A DNA stretch of 11,120 nt from Bacillota bacterium (GCA_023439505.1 JAEXNR010000042.1:1-11120), one strand, 5' to 3'. Shown: positions 1-4,737, counted from the first letter of the stretch. Notes: generated by a model from the letters alone, not told the origin. Made by a program: numbers and translations.

Positions 1-127
1 AAAGCCCGCAAACCCGCATAAACAGGGACAAGAAAAAAGCACCGACCCCGCAGCTCCTATGTCTGCAAAACCGATACTTTGTAAGTGCGCCTCCAGGGGC
101 TCGAACCCTGGACACCCTGATTAAGAG
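1..127. repeat. Terminal direct repeat, left copy (circular molecule)
   Basis: Bases 1-127 are identical to 10994-11120. The window is therefore a circular molecule opened once, with a true length of 10,993 bp, or less likely a prophage cut at 127-bp att repeats. The repeat ends at the base where the tRNA-Lys similarity ends (127), which suggests the break point is set by the attachment site and not chosen at random. Confidence 0.93.
86..127 (-). other. attP: attP core: 3' half of tRNA-Lys (CUU anticodon)
   Basis: Read on the minus strand, this is the 3' part of a tRNA. It begins with an anticodon loop CTCTTAA (anticodon CUU, lysine; 121-127). The 3' strand of the anticodon stem follows (116-120), then a 5-nt variable loop (111-115), a perfect T arm CAGGG-TTCGAGC-CCCTG (94-110), the acceptor 3' strand (87-93) and discriminator A (86). 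The next bases (128-132) do not complete the anticodon stem, so similarity stops in the anticodon loop. Phage tyrosine integrases commonly use tRNA 3' ends with crossover near the anticodon or T loop, and integration here would restore an intact host tRNA. No CCA is encoded. A second copy lies at 11079-11120 because of the terminal repeat. The integrase gene ends about 1.2 kb upstream on the circle. Confidence 0.88.
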
Positions 128-345
128 GGATAATAAAATATAGAGATATCTTTCAACACATTATCATCAACGCATACTCAATGGTTCAGTATCACATACT
201 GGTTTTAGTTATACGCCATTTCTAAAAGATACTTTTTCATTTAGAGATACAAAAAAGTATCTCAATACCTAGGCACTATAGAACTTTCCTGAAGATAGAT
301 TGAGATACCAAATATTCCTTGAATTTACATTTTATGAAATTAAAC
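128..345. other. Non-coding stretch between attP and toxin promoter
   Basis: I see no gene here. It holds a tight hairpin GAGATAC-AAAAAA-GTATCTC (244-263) whose right half is also the left arm of the 52-bp element at 257-308. A weaker spaced repeat AGTATC (188-193)/GATACT (228-233) resembles that element but has the wrong spacing. The stretch is AT-rich. It could contain integrase arm-binding sites, but no motif proves this. Confidence 0.5.
257..308. repeat. 52-bp inverted-repeat element, copy 1
   Basis: Arms GTATCTC (257-263) and GAGATAC (302-308) enclose exactly 38 bp, and the arms extend inward to a 10-bp match (GTATCTCAAT/ATTGAGATAC). A weaker inner pairing CTAT/ATAG with CTT/AAG lies inside. 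It sits between attP and the toxin promoter. It is one of five elements with identical arms and identical total length. Confidence 0.85.
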
Positions 346-374
346 TTGCTACTGTCGGATTTTTATATTATAAT
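346..374 (+). promoter_or_regulatory. Promoter of the toxin gene
   Basis: TTGCTA (346-351), a 17-bp spacer and a perfect TATAAT (369-374) predict a start near 381. The transcript would begin AGCAATCAGTTACA, a sequence also found near the 5' end of the opposing antisense RNA. Confidence 0.7.
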
Positions 375-436
375 TTCCCTAGCAATCAGTTACATGGGTA
401 GTGATGCCTCCTTCATTATGAAAGGGGGTGGTGCTT

Positions 437-535
437 ATGACTACATATGAAGCAATATCTTTGATGTTGTTATTCGGAAGTCTGATCATAGCGCTTATCT
501 CCTATTTAGATAGGGATAAAAAGCACAAAAAATAA
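437..535 (+). CDS. Holin-like type I toxin peptide (Hol_Tox-like)
   Basis: This is a 32-residue peptide beginning MTTYEAISLM, with one hydrophobic segment (about residues 8-24) and a charged tail DRDKKHKK. That start, the length and the charged tail match the small putative holin-like toxins common in Firmicutes. Such peptides insert in the membrane and are normally silenced by an antisense RNA. A strong GGGGGTGG ribosome binding site lies 6-7 bases before the ATG. It has its own promoter (346-374), a shared terminator (534-570) and a convergent promoter on the other strand (626-654), which together give the layout of a par/txpA-type addiction locus. Its position next to attP suits a role in retention of the prophage or episome, or in competition. 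The family call comes from sequence resemblance; toxicity is inferred. Confidence 0.8.
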   Translation: MTTYEAISLMLLFGSLIIALISYLDRDKKHKK

Positions 536-570
536 CTACCCTGTGTATCTTGGCCAGATCTAGGGTAGTT
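534..570. terminator. Bidirectional terminator of the toxin/antitoxin pair
   Basis: AACTACCCT (534-542) and AGGGTAGTT (562-570) form a perfect 9-bp stem. It is followed by ATTTTC on the plus strand and ATTTTTTG on the minus strand. The left arm overlaps the toxin stop codon. A shared bidirectional terminator is a hallmark of par-type type I loci. Confidence 0.85.
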
Positions 571-619
571 ATTTTCACCATATGAGGCTAAGTTACTCTG
601 TAACTGATTGCCTTTTTCT
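534..619 (-). ncRNA. Predicted antisense antitoxin RNA
   Basis: Transcription from the minus-strand promoter at 626-654 would start near 614-619 and stop at the shared terminator, giving an RNA of roughly 80 nt. Near its 5' end it folds a 6-bp hairpin AGTTAC-AGA-GTAACT. Its first bases repeat the toxin leader sequence GCAATCAGTTACA (382-394 on plus; 600-612 read on minus). A direct repeat CATATGARGC (toxin codons 3-6 at 444-453; 579-588) makes part of this RNA complementary to the start of the toxin coding sequence. Pairing at the terminator and this repeat would block toxin translation. The RNA is predicted, with limits approximate. Confidence 0.65.
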
Positions 620-625
620 AATTTA

Positions 626-654
626 ACTATACCTAATAAATATAACATTGTCAA
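626..654 (-). promoter_or_regulatory. Promoter of the antisense RNA
   Basis: On the minus strand a perfect TTGACA (649-654), a 17-bp spacer and TATAGT (626-631) face the toxin gene. No open reading frame follows within the predicted transcript. This supports an RNA product, and the promoter looks stronger than the toxin promoter. Confidence 0.78.
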
Positions 655-717
655 TCCTCTTTGTTGTATTTATTTGTTATAAATGCATCAAAATCACAAT
701 TATGTTACATAAGAAAA

Positions 718-769
718 GTATCTCAATTATTCGCCCAGGAAGATCCTGCAGCATGATAAACTGAGATAC
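718..769. repeat. 52-bp inverted-repeat element, copy 2; possible bidirectional terminator
   Basis: Arms GTATCTC (718-724) and GAGATAC (763-769) enclose 38 bp. The pairing extends to 12 bp (AAAAGTATCTCA/TGAGATACTTTT, 714-773). An inner hairpin CAGGA-AGA-TCCTG (736-748) lies near the exact centre. It is followed by a T run on plus (770-776) and by TTTTCTT on minus, so it may terminate the minus-strand repressor operon ending at 783. This is the only copy with T runs on both sides. Confidence 0.85.
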
Positions 770-782
770 TTTTTTTGCACGT

Positions 783-1004
783 TTATAATCTATCGAGTAA
801 ATGCAGTATGGTATAAGTGATTAACGTAATGCCCAAAAACAGCCTTATAAGCATAATAATATAATGGCGATAATTTTTTCCCCTTTTTATTTTATCGCGC
901 TGACCTATTTGGCCATAATAATTATACGTATTATTCATACGGTTTTCGAATTCCTTTATTCCTTCATTAATTTCCTTGTTCCATTTTCTTTTGTTCTTCT
1001 TCAT
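783..1004 (-). CDS. Small membrane-anchored protein downstream of the repressor
   Basis: This 73-residue protein has a very basic N-terminal half (KKNKRKWNK) and one hydrophobic C-terminal segment (about residues 48-70), giving a cytoplasmic head with a tail anchor. I recognise no family. It lies 30 bp downstream of the repressor on the same strand, with an AAGGGG ribosome binding site, so both are probably expressed from the lysogenic promoter. A small membrane protein made in lysogeny could serve superinfection exclusion or repressor modulation, but that is inference from position only. The operon end is marked by the inverted-repeat element at 714-773. Confidence 0.6.
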   Translation of the reverse strand: MKKNKRKWNKEINEGIKEFENRMNNTYNYYGQIGQRDKIKRGKNYRHYIIMLIRLFLGITLITYTILHLLDRL

Positions 1005-1034
1005 TTACCCCTTACCTTATCAAATTTTTATTCT

Positions 1035-1415
1035 TTATCCAATCTTGTAATCCGATGATTTCCCCTCATAGGCGGCTGCTTCTTCCGTAAAGATACTCCC
1101 CAGTGTTTGGGAAAGTTTAAGCAGCTGTTCTTTATTGCTATTCGTACACTTTCTATAATTTTCAATCAGTAATTGCTCATCTGTCTTATAAGTCGATACT
1201 TCTAAAGTTTCTCCTGTTAATAACCATTCTATGGTAGTCCCAAGTATTTGGGAAAGTTCAAATAGTATTGTAGCATTCGGTATTTGATTATTTTTATAGT
1301 TTCCAATAGCATTTTTAGAAAGATTAAGTTCCTTTGTTATATAGGAATTGGATAAATTCAGTGTTTCCATACATTTTGTTAATCTACTACCAAATCCTTC
1401 AATATCTATTTTCAT
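1035..1415 (-). CDS. XRE-family phage repressor (cI-like)
   Basis: This 126-residue DNA-binding protein has an N-terminal helix-turn-helix of the XRE/Cro-cI type (about residues 8-66: RLTKCMETLNLSNSYITKEL, then LSKNAIGNYKNNQIPNATIL, ending in WLLTGE). The C-terminal part is short and mostly helical, with no sign of a LexA-type peptidase. The ATG has a good GGAG ribosome binding site. It is transcribed divergently from the early operon, and the intergenic region carries a perfect 18-bp palindrome inside a consensus promoter, the expected operator for this protein. The likely role is to maintain lysogeny by blocking early transcription. The HTH call is firm; the operator assignment is inferred from position. 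Confidence 0.88.
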   Translation of the reverse strand: MKIDIEGFGSRLTKCMETLNLSNSYITKELNLSKNAIGNYKNNQIPNATILFELSQILGTTIEWLLTGETLEVSTYKTDEQLLIENYRKCTNSNKEQLLKLSQTLGSIFTEEAAAYEGKSSDYKIG

Positions 1416-1461
1416 ACTACATCTCCTCTCAAAATAATCCCAAATAATTGTGATTTAAATA

Positions 1462-1490
1462 TTGACATCCCATTTTAATGGGATTATAAT
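1462..1490 (+). promoter_or_regulatory. Early promoter (consensus sigma-A)
   Basis: TTGACA (1462-1467), an exactly 17-bp spacer and TATAAT (1485-1490) match the housekeeping promoter at all twelve positions. It drives the rightward early operon, with a start near 1497. A promoter this strong is likely kept silent by the repressor in lysogens. Confidence 0.88.
1467..1484. promoter_or_regulatory. Repressor operator, 18-bp palindrome
   Basis: ATCCCATT-TT-AATGGGAT is a perfect inverted repeat filling the spacer between the -35 and -10 boxes of the early promoter, so a bound protein would exclude RNA polymerase. A half-site-like AATCCCA lies nearer the repressor start (1436-1442). A minus-strand promoter for the repressor may overlap (GTGTCA 1505-1510, 16-bp spacer, TATAAT 1483-1488), allowing autoregulation. 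Confidence 0.75.
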
Positions 1491-1502
1491 TAACTTATAA
1501 AG

Positions 1503-1519
1503 TTTGACACGTTATCACA
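1503..1519. repeat. 17-bp direct repeat, copy 1 (TTTGACACGTTATCACA)
   Basis: It is identical to 10915-10931. A shorter match, TGACACGTT, is at 2003-2011. At this copy TTGACA could act as a second -35 box with TATTAC 18 bp downstream, but the other exact copy has no matching -10. A shared protein-binding site is therefore at least as likely. Confidence 0.6.
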
Positions 1520-1549
1520 TTGTTAAATATTACTATTATAGCACAAAAA

Positions 1550-1590
1550 GTCACGAATTGGTAGACGGCATTTTCTAGGATGCCGCATCA
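1550..1590 (+). other. tRNA-Leu-like D arm and anticodon-like hairpin in early leader
   Basis: GAATTGGTAGACG (1555-1567) is the classic tRNA-Leu D-loop sequence. It is directly followed by a 6-bp hairpin (CGGCAT/ATGCCG, 1566-1585) placed like an anticodon arm, with an 8-nt loop TTTCTAGG. No T arm or acceptor follows; a ribosome binding site and gene start instead. This is not a functional tRNA. It could be a relic of a captured tRNA 5' half or a tRNA-mimicking leader. Confidence 0.55.
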
Positions 1591-1608
1591 GGAAAGGTGA
1601 GGATGTAT

Positions 1609-1845
1609 ATGACAAAGAGAGAGCTTGAGATCAGATTAGAGGTAGCAGAAAGAGTAATTGCAGAATGTATTTACGGACTAGGTGAAGAAAACATAAAAAC
1701 AATTATGCAGGAAAATGGATGGGATCATGAAGGTGGTGTATATGGTTCCATCGGATACACTAAATTCAGTTTAAATCATTATACCGAAAGGGCAAACGAA
1801 GCCGTAGAGAGAAATGGAAAAGATATTTATCACAGGAAAATCTAA
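1609..1845 (+). CDS. Early operon small protein, unknown function
   Basis: This is a soluble, helix-rich protein of 78 residues beginning MTKRELEIRLEVAERVIAEC, with a glycine-rich middle (DHEGGVYGSIGY) and a basic end. I recognise no family. I chose the ATG at 1609 because GGTGAGG (1596-1602) sits at ideal distance. GTG 1597 or ATG 1603 would add 4 or 2 residues and cannot be excluded. It is the first gene after the repressed early promoter, where phages often place antirepressors, excision or replication regulators. The tRNA-like leader hairpin lies directly upstream, and a hairpin at 1900-1925 follows. Confidence 0.68.
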   Translation: MTKRELEIRLEVAERVIAECIYGLGEENIKTIMQENGWDHEGGVYGSIGYTKFSLNHYTERANEAVERNGKDIYHRKI

Positions 1846-1899
1846 GTTATATCTATCCTCCTTGTTTATTCCCCAATTTAATATAAATGCTTCATAACC

Positions 1900-1925
1900 A
1901 GAGCTGCATATAAAAATGCAGCTCT
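1900..1925. other. Perfect hairpin downstream of early gene
   Basis: AGAGCTGCAT (1900-1909), loop ATAAAA, and ATGCAGCTCT (1916-1925) form a 10-bp stem. No T tract follows on either strand (ACCCCC on plus), so it is a weak terminator at best. It may stabilise or process RNA. Confidence 0.6.
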
Positions 1926-1939
1926 ACCCCCAAGAAACA

Positions 1940-1991
1940 GTATCTCAAAATCACCGGCCGGCCAGCTTCCCTGGCGCACAACATGAGATAC
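1940..1991. repeat. 52-bp inverted-repeat element, copy 3
   Basis: Arms GTATCTC (1940-1946) and GAGATAC (1985-1991) enclose 38 bp, and pairing extends to 8 bp. The interior carries a hairpin GCCAG-CTTCC-CTGGC (1961-1975) and CCGGCCGG. It lies between the early gene and the ssDNA-binding-protein gene. No T tract follows. Confidence 0.85.
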
Positions 1992-2001
1992 ACCGATAAT
2001 A

Positions 2002-2031
2002 GTGACACGTTCCTAAGCGGTCATTCATTAT
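2002..2031 (+). promoter_or_regulatory. Candidate promoter for the ssDNA-binding protein
   Basis: GTGACA (2002-2007), an 18-bp spacer and CATTAT (2026-2031) give a moderate match. TGACACGTT and ATTATAGCA are both also present in the early promoter region (1505-1513 and 1535-1543), with a different distance between them, which hints at common control. Confidence 0.4.
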
Positions 2032-2062
2032 AGCATAACACGCAAACAAAGAGGTATCGGCA

Positions 2063-2107
2063 ATGACCGAACCAGAAAGAGAGGATTTATTATGGATAAC
2101 GCAATGA
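2063..2107 (+). CDS. Possible 14-residue leader peptide overlapping the next gene
   Basis: ATG at 2063 has a good GAGGT ribosome binding site and reads MTEPEREDLLWITQ, stopping 16 bases inside the next gene. A hairpin-prone TCGG-CAATGA-CCGA surrounds its start. It could couple translation to the ssDNA-binding protein or be chance. The downstream gene also has its own site (AGAGGA). Confidence 0.3.
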   Translation: MTEPEREDLLWITQ

Positions 2108-2514
2108 TGGACTTTATGGAGACCAAGACAGAAATAATCGTACTCAGCGCAGACGCAACCAAAAATGCAGAAATCGAAGGCATGAGCGTCTTCTACACCT
2201 TCAACACAGACTTCAAAGGAGTAATGAATAGCGTGCAGAGCTTTGGTCAGAAACCGGGCAAGATCTGGATGGACTTCAGCCGAATACAAAAAATCGTCAC
2301 CGCCCCAGCCAAATACATCGGATACTTCGGCATGAAAGTAGGAAGCGACGGAAAACCCATCCTGGTACTCAAAGACCTCGACTACATCTCAGACGTCAGA
2401 CTAACCCCCTACGAACAGCCCGACCCCTCCCTGACAGACCCCAACTATCCCAAATACGCACCGGCGCCGGCAAAAGCAACCCCTCCCGCAGAGAAAACCG
2501 GCAAATCAGCCTAA
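2092..2514 (+). CDS. Probable ssDNA-binding protein (pV role)
   Basis: This 140-residue soluble protein has a compact beta-rich body (about residues 10-105; segments TEIIVLSADATKNAEIEGMS and KPILVLKDLDYISDVRL). A disordered, proline- and alanine-rich tail follows (about 108-140, PAPAKATPP). Filamentous phages encode a small dimeric protein that coats newly made genome strands, shields them from conversion to duplex and delivers them to the assembly site. Length, single domain, genome position before the coat genes, and the absence of another candidate support that role. I see no diagnostic motif, so it rests on context. Start ATG 2092 has GAGAGGA upstream. A short ORF overlapping its start may couple translation. 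Confidence 0.55.
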   Translation: MDNAMMDFMETKTEIIVLSADATKNAEIEGMSVFYTFNTDFKGVMNSVQSFGQKPGKIWMDFSRIQKIVTAPAKYIGYFGMKVGSDGKPILVLKDLDYISDVRLTPYEQPDPSLTDPNYPKYAPAPAKATPPAEKTGKSA

Positions 2515-2854
2515 GCGTACAACAGGCGACAACCCCGTTCTTTCTTCGGCGTAATGTACCTCCAAGTAGGAGTAGGCTGCAATCCCGGCCGTATAGGCCT
2601 GGAGTTCATGCCGTTAGATTTTATGGCTTCCTGAAATGTGGAGCGTAGCGGAACATTTCAGGAAGACAGAAAAGCTAACCAACGCTTTTACAGGCATGAA
2701 TGCAAGGCTAGGCCGTGCACAGCCTACCCGGAGAGAACACCTCCGTACCTGGAACAGGAGAAAGCCTGATCTTCGTAGACAAGACCCTAGATGTTCGAGC
2801 GTAGCGAGTTGATCATGCGCGCCGGATAAAAACCCAAGCAAAGGAAGGTAAGAA
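2515..2854. other. Structured non-coding region (candidate origin, packaging signal or ncRNA)
   Basis: There is no credible gene in these 340 bp, but many inverted repeats. A 13-bp perfect stem (2627-2639/2653-2665) has the loop GGAGCGTAGCGGA. An outer 8-bp pair TTCATGCC/GGCATGAA (2605-2612/2693-2700) encloses it together with AAAGC/GCTTT (2671-2688). Outside it lie GGCC-GTATA-GGCC (2587-2599), AGGCT/AGCCT (2705-2725) and CGGAG/CTCCG (2729-2745). GAGCGTAGCG occurs twice (2641-2650, 2797-2806). The GC content is higher than the flanks. Filamentous phages keep replication origins and a packaging hairpin in such an intergenic region. A folded regulatory RNA is the alternative. Confidence 0.6.
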
Positions 2855-3007
2855 ATGAATCCTAGGCTCAAGAAAGCAGAATGTAACGGCTGCACCTACC
2901 ATTCATCTTCTGATAATGAAGAAAATAAATGTCAGTATCCCGATGGAAAATGTGCCATAGATGATCTGCCCTTCTACGATAACAACAAAAAAGTACCTCA
3001 ACAATAA
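2855..3007 (+). CDS. Small four-cysteine protein, possible zinc ribbon
   Basis: This 50-residue protein has cysteines at positions 10, 13, 26 and 33 (CNGC, then two single cysteines), spaced as in small zinc-binding folds. The rest is polar and acidic with no membrane segment. The ribosome binding site AAGGAAGG lies 6-7 bases before the ATG. Its last codons and stop overlap the left arm of the 62-bp inverted-repeat element (2993-3054), and the next gene starts 64 bp later. A role in DNA or RNA binding is plausible from the cysteine pattern but unproven. I recognise no family. Confidence 0.65.
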   Translation: MNPRLKKAECNGCTYHSSSDNEENKCQYPDGKCAIDDLPFYDNNKKVPQQ

Positions 3008-3054
3008 AACCGGCACTTCCCGATCCAGAAAGCAGCAGCAAACAAAAGAGATAC
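2993..3054. repeat. 62-bp inverted-repeat element, copy A
   Basis: Arms GTACCTC (2993-2999) and GAGATAC (3048-3054), with one mismatch, enclose exactly 48 bp. This is 10 bp, about one helical turn, more than the 52-bp class. The interior shares CTTCCCGATCC and, 5 bp later, GCAGC with the copy at 10646-10707, at identical offsets. The right arm ends directly before the ribosome binding site of the next gene. Confidence 0.8.
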
Positions 3055-3071
3055 AACTGGAGGAAAACCAA

Positions 3072-3365
3072 ATGGCCAAATTAGCGAAAAGTATAAGGGT
3101 AGCCGAAGATGTCTATGCCTATATAGAACGATACAAAGGCGAAGGTTTCAATCAGAAATTCGAAAACATCATTCGTGATGCCATGCAATCCGAAGAGAAA
3201 CGAAAAGACCGGATCAAACAACTAGACAGACAAATAACCGAACAAGAAAAGAAACTAAAAGCCTCCATGGAAAAGGCCAAGAAAGTCGAAAACGTATCCT
3301 ATCAAGTTACAAGAATTCTATCCGTATTTCAGGATATCAATTCAACCTTGGAAATCAAGGGATAA
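3072..3365 (+). CDS. Ribbon-helix-helix-like protein with coiled coil
   Basis: This 97-residue protein starts at ATG 3072, which has GGAGG 8 bases upstream; an upstream extension of the frame is rejected for lack of a site. Residues 5-40 (KSIRVAEDVYAYIERYKGEG and following) look like a ribbon-helix-helix: a short strand, then two helices. Residues 41-80 are charged heptads typical of a coiled coil. RHH proteins bind short repeated operators as dimers. The gene is flanked tightly on both sides by inverted-repeat elements (2993-3054 and 3370-3421), which makes it the best local candidate for the protein that binds them. The alternative is a structural or assembly coiled-coil protein. Confidence 0.65.
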   Translation: MAKLAKSIRVAEDVYAYIERYKGEGFNQKFENIIRDAMQSEEKRKDRIKQLDRQITEQEKKLKASMEKAKKVENVSYQVTRILSVFQDINSTLEIKG

Positions 3366-3369
3366 AACA

Positions 3370-3421
3370 GTATCTCAAAAACCAACCAGCACAGATCCGG
3401 CAGCCAGGAAAAGCGAGATAC
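3370..3421. repeat. 52-bp inverted-repeat element, copy 4
   Basis: Arms GTATCTC (3370-3376) and GAGATAC (3415-3421) enclose 38 bp, beginning 4 bp after the preceding stop codon. The interior has GATCCGGCAGC at the same offset as GATCCTGCAGC in copy 2. The inner palindrome is weak here. Confidence 0.85.
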
Positions 3422-3429
3422 ATATCAAG

Positions 3430-3455
3430 ATATAAATGCGCTTGCGCATTTATAT
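3430..3455. other. 12-bp perfect hairpin in the coat gene leader
   Basis: ATATAAATGCGC-TT-GCGCATTTATAT is a near-continuous 26-base palindrome 30 bases upstream of the coat start. It has no T tract, so it is likely an mRNA-stabilising or processing structure for the most highly expressed phage gene, or a protein-binding site. Confidence 0.65.
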
Positions 3456-3484
3456 AAATCAAATCACCTAAAGGAGGAAACAAC

Positions 3485-3808
3485 ATGAAATTAGTAAGAA
3501 ACCTGAGAGGGCACTTAATCGTAAAGTTCCCGAAAACCAAGAAAAGCCTCGGCTTAATGCTGACCATGGCAATGATCTTCTCAATGCTCCTATGCCAAAC
3601 CGCTTTCGCATCACAGCCAACACCGGCACCAATTGACTTTTCACCGATAACAAATGCCTTAACCGGAAGCATAAACGTAGCGCAAGTTGCAGCAATCATC
3701 GGTATTATACTTGCCTCATCTGTTGGCATCTATGTATTCTGGTGGGGTGCCAGAAAACTTGTACGAGCAGTCATAACAGCCTTCTCAAAAGGCAAGATCA
3801 AGTTTTAA
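3485..3808 (+). CDS. Major coat protein precursor (pVIII-like)
   Basis: This 107-residue preprotein has a basic N-region, a hydrophobic core (about residues 22-37) and a signal peptidase site AFA|S (42/43). The mature chain is about 65 residues. It is laid out as in filamentous major coat proteins, with an N-terminal amphipathic part with acidic D51, a membrane span (about 66-87, ending VFWWGA) and a basic C-terminus (RKLVRAV...SKGKIKF) that would contact packaged DNA. The long 20-residue basic leader before the signal core is unusual. A near-perfect AAAGGAGG site, a leader hairpin and a terminator right after the gene suit very high expression. Zot follows immediately. Confidence 0.88.
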   Translation: MKLVRNLRGHLIVKFPKTKKSLGLMLTMAMIFSMLLCQTAFASQPTPAPIDFSPITNALTGSINVAQVAAIIGIILASSVGIYVFWWGARKLVRAVITAFSKGKIKF

Positions 3809-3831
3809 TAAGCCAACCCCGGACATATCGT

Positions 3832-3867
3832 AAAGAGCATTATATTCCAAAATATAGTGCTCTTTTT
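3832..3867 (+). terminator. Rho-independent terminator after the coat gene
   Basis: A 15-bp stem (3832-3846/3851-3865, one G-T wobble), loop CCAA and a T tract (3863-3867). It lies between coat and Zot, as the central terminator does in classic filamentous phages. Partial read-through would keep assembly proteins scarce relative to coat. Confidence 0.88.
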
Positions 3868-3882
3868 CAAAGGAGGAAACCT

Positions 3883-4737
3883 ATGGGAATGAAAATAGAA
3901 TGCGGAAAAGAGAATTTAAAGCCCGGCAACATATATCAATACCTGAAATACAAATTAAACTTCCGCAAAGAACACCCAAACTACTTCGATGCAGACGGAC
4001 TCCTATGCTTTATCGGTCCTCAAGGATCAGGAAAAACCTTATCCGCAGTTAACTACACCTATAAACTATTAGATATGTATCAAAATGCAAAACTATGTAC
4101 CAACATCCTGCTAAAAGACTACCCAATTGTTACCTTTGAAGACTTCAAAGATAAATACTCCTATCTGATGAAGCTCCTTGAACAAAGACATATAGAAGAA
4201 GACATCATCAACGAAGTAATGTACAGCCATTACCTAAGACAAAATAAAGTCTTCCCCTTCAATGATAATGATGACTTCCAAAAATACTCCAACGGCGAAG
4301 AAGGCGTCATCTTCTTCGTAGACGAAATACAACTCTATCTCAACAGCCTCGAAAGCAAAAACATCAACATGGACACCATGACTCAGATCTCACAACAACG
4401 CAAGCAGCGCAAACACATCATCGGAACCAGTCAGGTATTCGGACGTATGGCAAAGCCGCTCCGGGAGCAATTCAGCAACGTAGTGGTTTGTAAAAACTAC
4501 TTCGGCTTCTTCCAAAGCAACAGCCTGGTAGATCGTGACAGTCTGGATACGGAAAGCTCCTCCGACACCCAGATCGCAGGCAAGATAAAGAAAAAATTCC
4601 TCTGGTTCCATCATCCCCAAATGTACAAACGGTATGACACCTATTACGTCATTCAAAAGGGAAAATTCACATCCGGAGAAAATCAGAAAGAAGGTGTATA
4701 CGATGTTGGAAGAATTAAGCTATCAATTGATCATTAA
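3883..4737 (+). CDS. zot: Zot/pI-type assembly ATPase
   Basis: This 284-residue protein has Walker A GPQGSGKT (45-52) and Walker B with IFFVDEIQLY (143-152), followed by SQQRKQRKHIIGTSQVFGRM (169-188), typical of the Zot/pI family that powers filamentous virion assembly and export at the inner membrane. The ATG at 3883 has an AAAGGAGG site and lies just after the terminator; a longer upstream frame is rejected. It is shorter than usual, and the C-terminus lacks the transmembrane segment that Zot/pI proteins normally carry. A hydrophobic 50-residue protein starts inside its 3' end in the +1 frame and may supply that part. The name reflects homology only and implies no enterotoxin function. Confidence 0.9.
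   Translation: MGMKIECGKENLKPGNIYQYLKYKLNFRKEHPNYFDADGLLCFIGPQGSGKTLSAVNYTYKLLDMYQNAKLCTNILLKDYPIVTFEDFKDKYSYLMKLLEQRHIEEDIINEVMYSHYLRQNKVFPFNDNDDFQKYSNGEEGVIFFVDEIQLYLNSLESKNINMDTMTQISQQRKQRKHIIGTSQVFGRMAKPLREQFSNVVVCKNYFGFFQSNSLVDRDSLDTESSSDTQIAGKIKKKFLWFHHPQMYKRYDTYYVIQKGKFTSGENQKEGVYDVGRIKLSIDH

Noticed and set aside
188..233. AGTATC/GATACT spaced repeat as an eighth copy of the element family
   Set aside because: The arms are shorter and GTATC to GATAC spans 44 bp, not 52 or 62; the strict length rule fails.
864..1058. Plus-strand hydrophobic open frame
   Set aside because: It is the antisense reading of the membrane-protein gene and has no ribosome binding site; AT-rich antisense of basic/hydrophobic genes gives such frames.
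1550..1590. Functional suppressor tRNA with CUA anticodon
   Set aside because: The loop has eight bases and there is no T arm, acceptor stem or 3' end; a gene start follows immediately.
2614..2895. Minus-strand 93-residue frame in the structured region
   Set aside because: No ribosome binding site and composition explained by hairpin-rich, GC-rich DNA; it also runs into the start of a plus-strand gene.
3883..4737. Zonula occludens toxin activity
   Set aside because: The family name comes from one Vibrio phage protein. Here the ATPase motifs and context support virion assembly, and no toxin fragment is evident.
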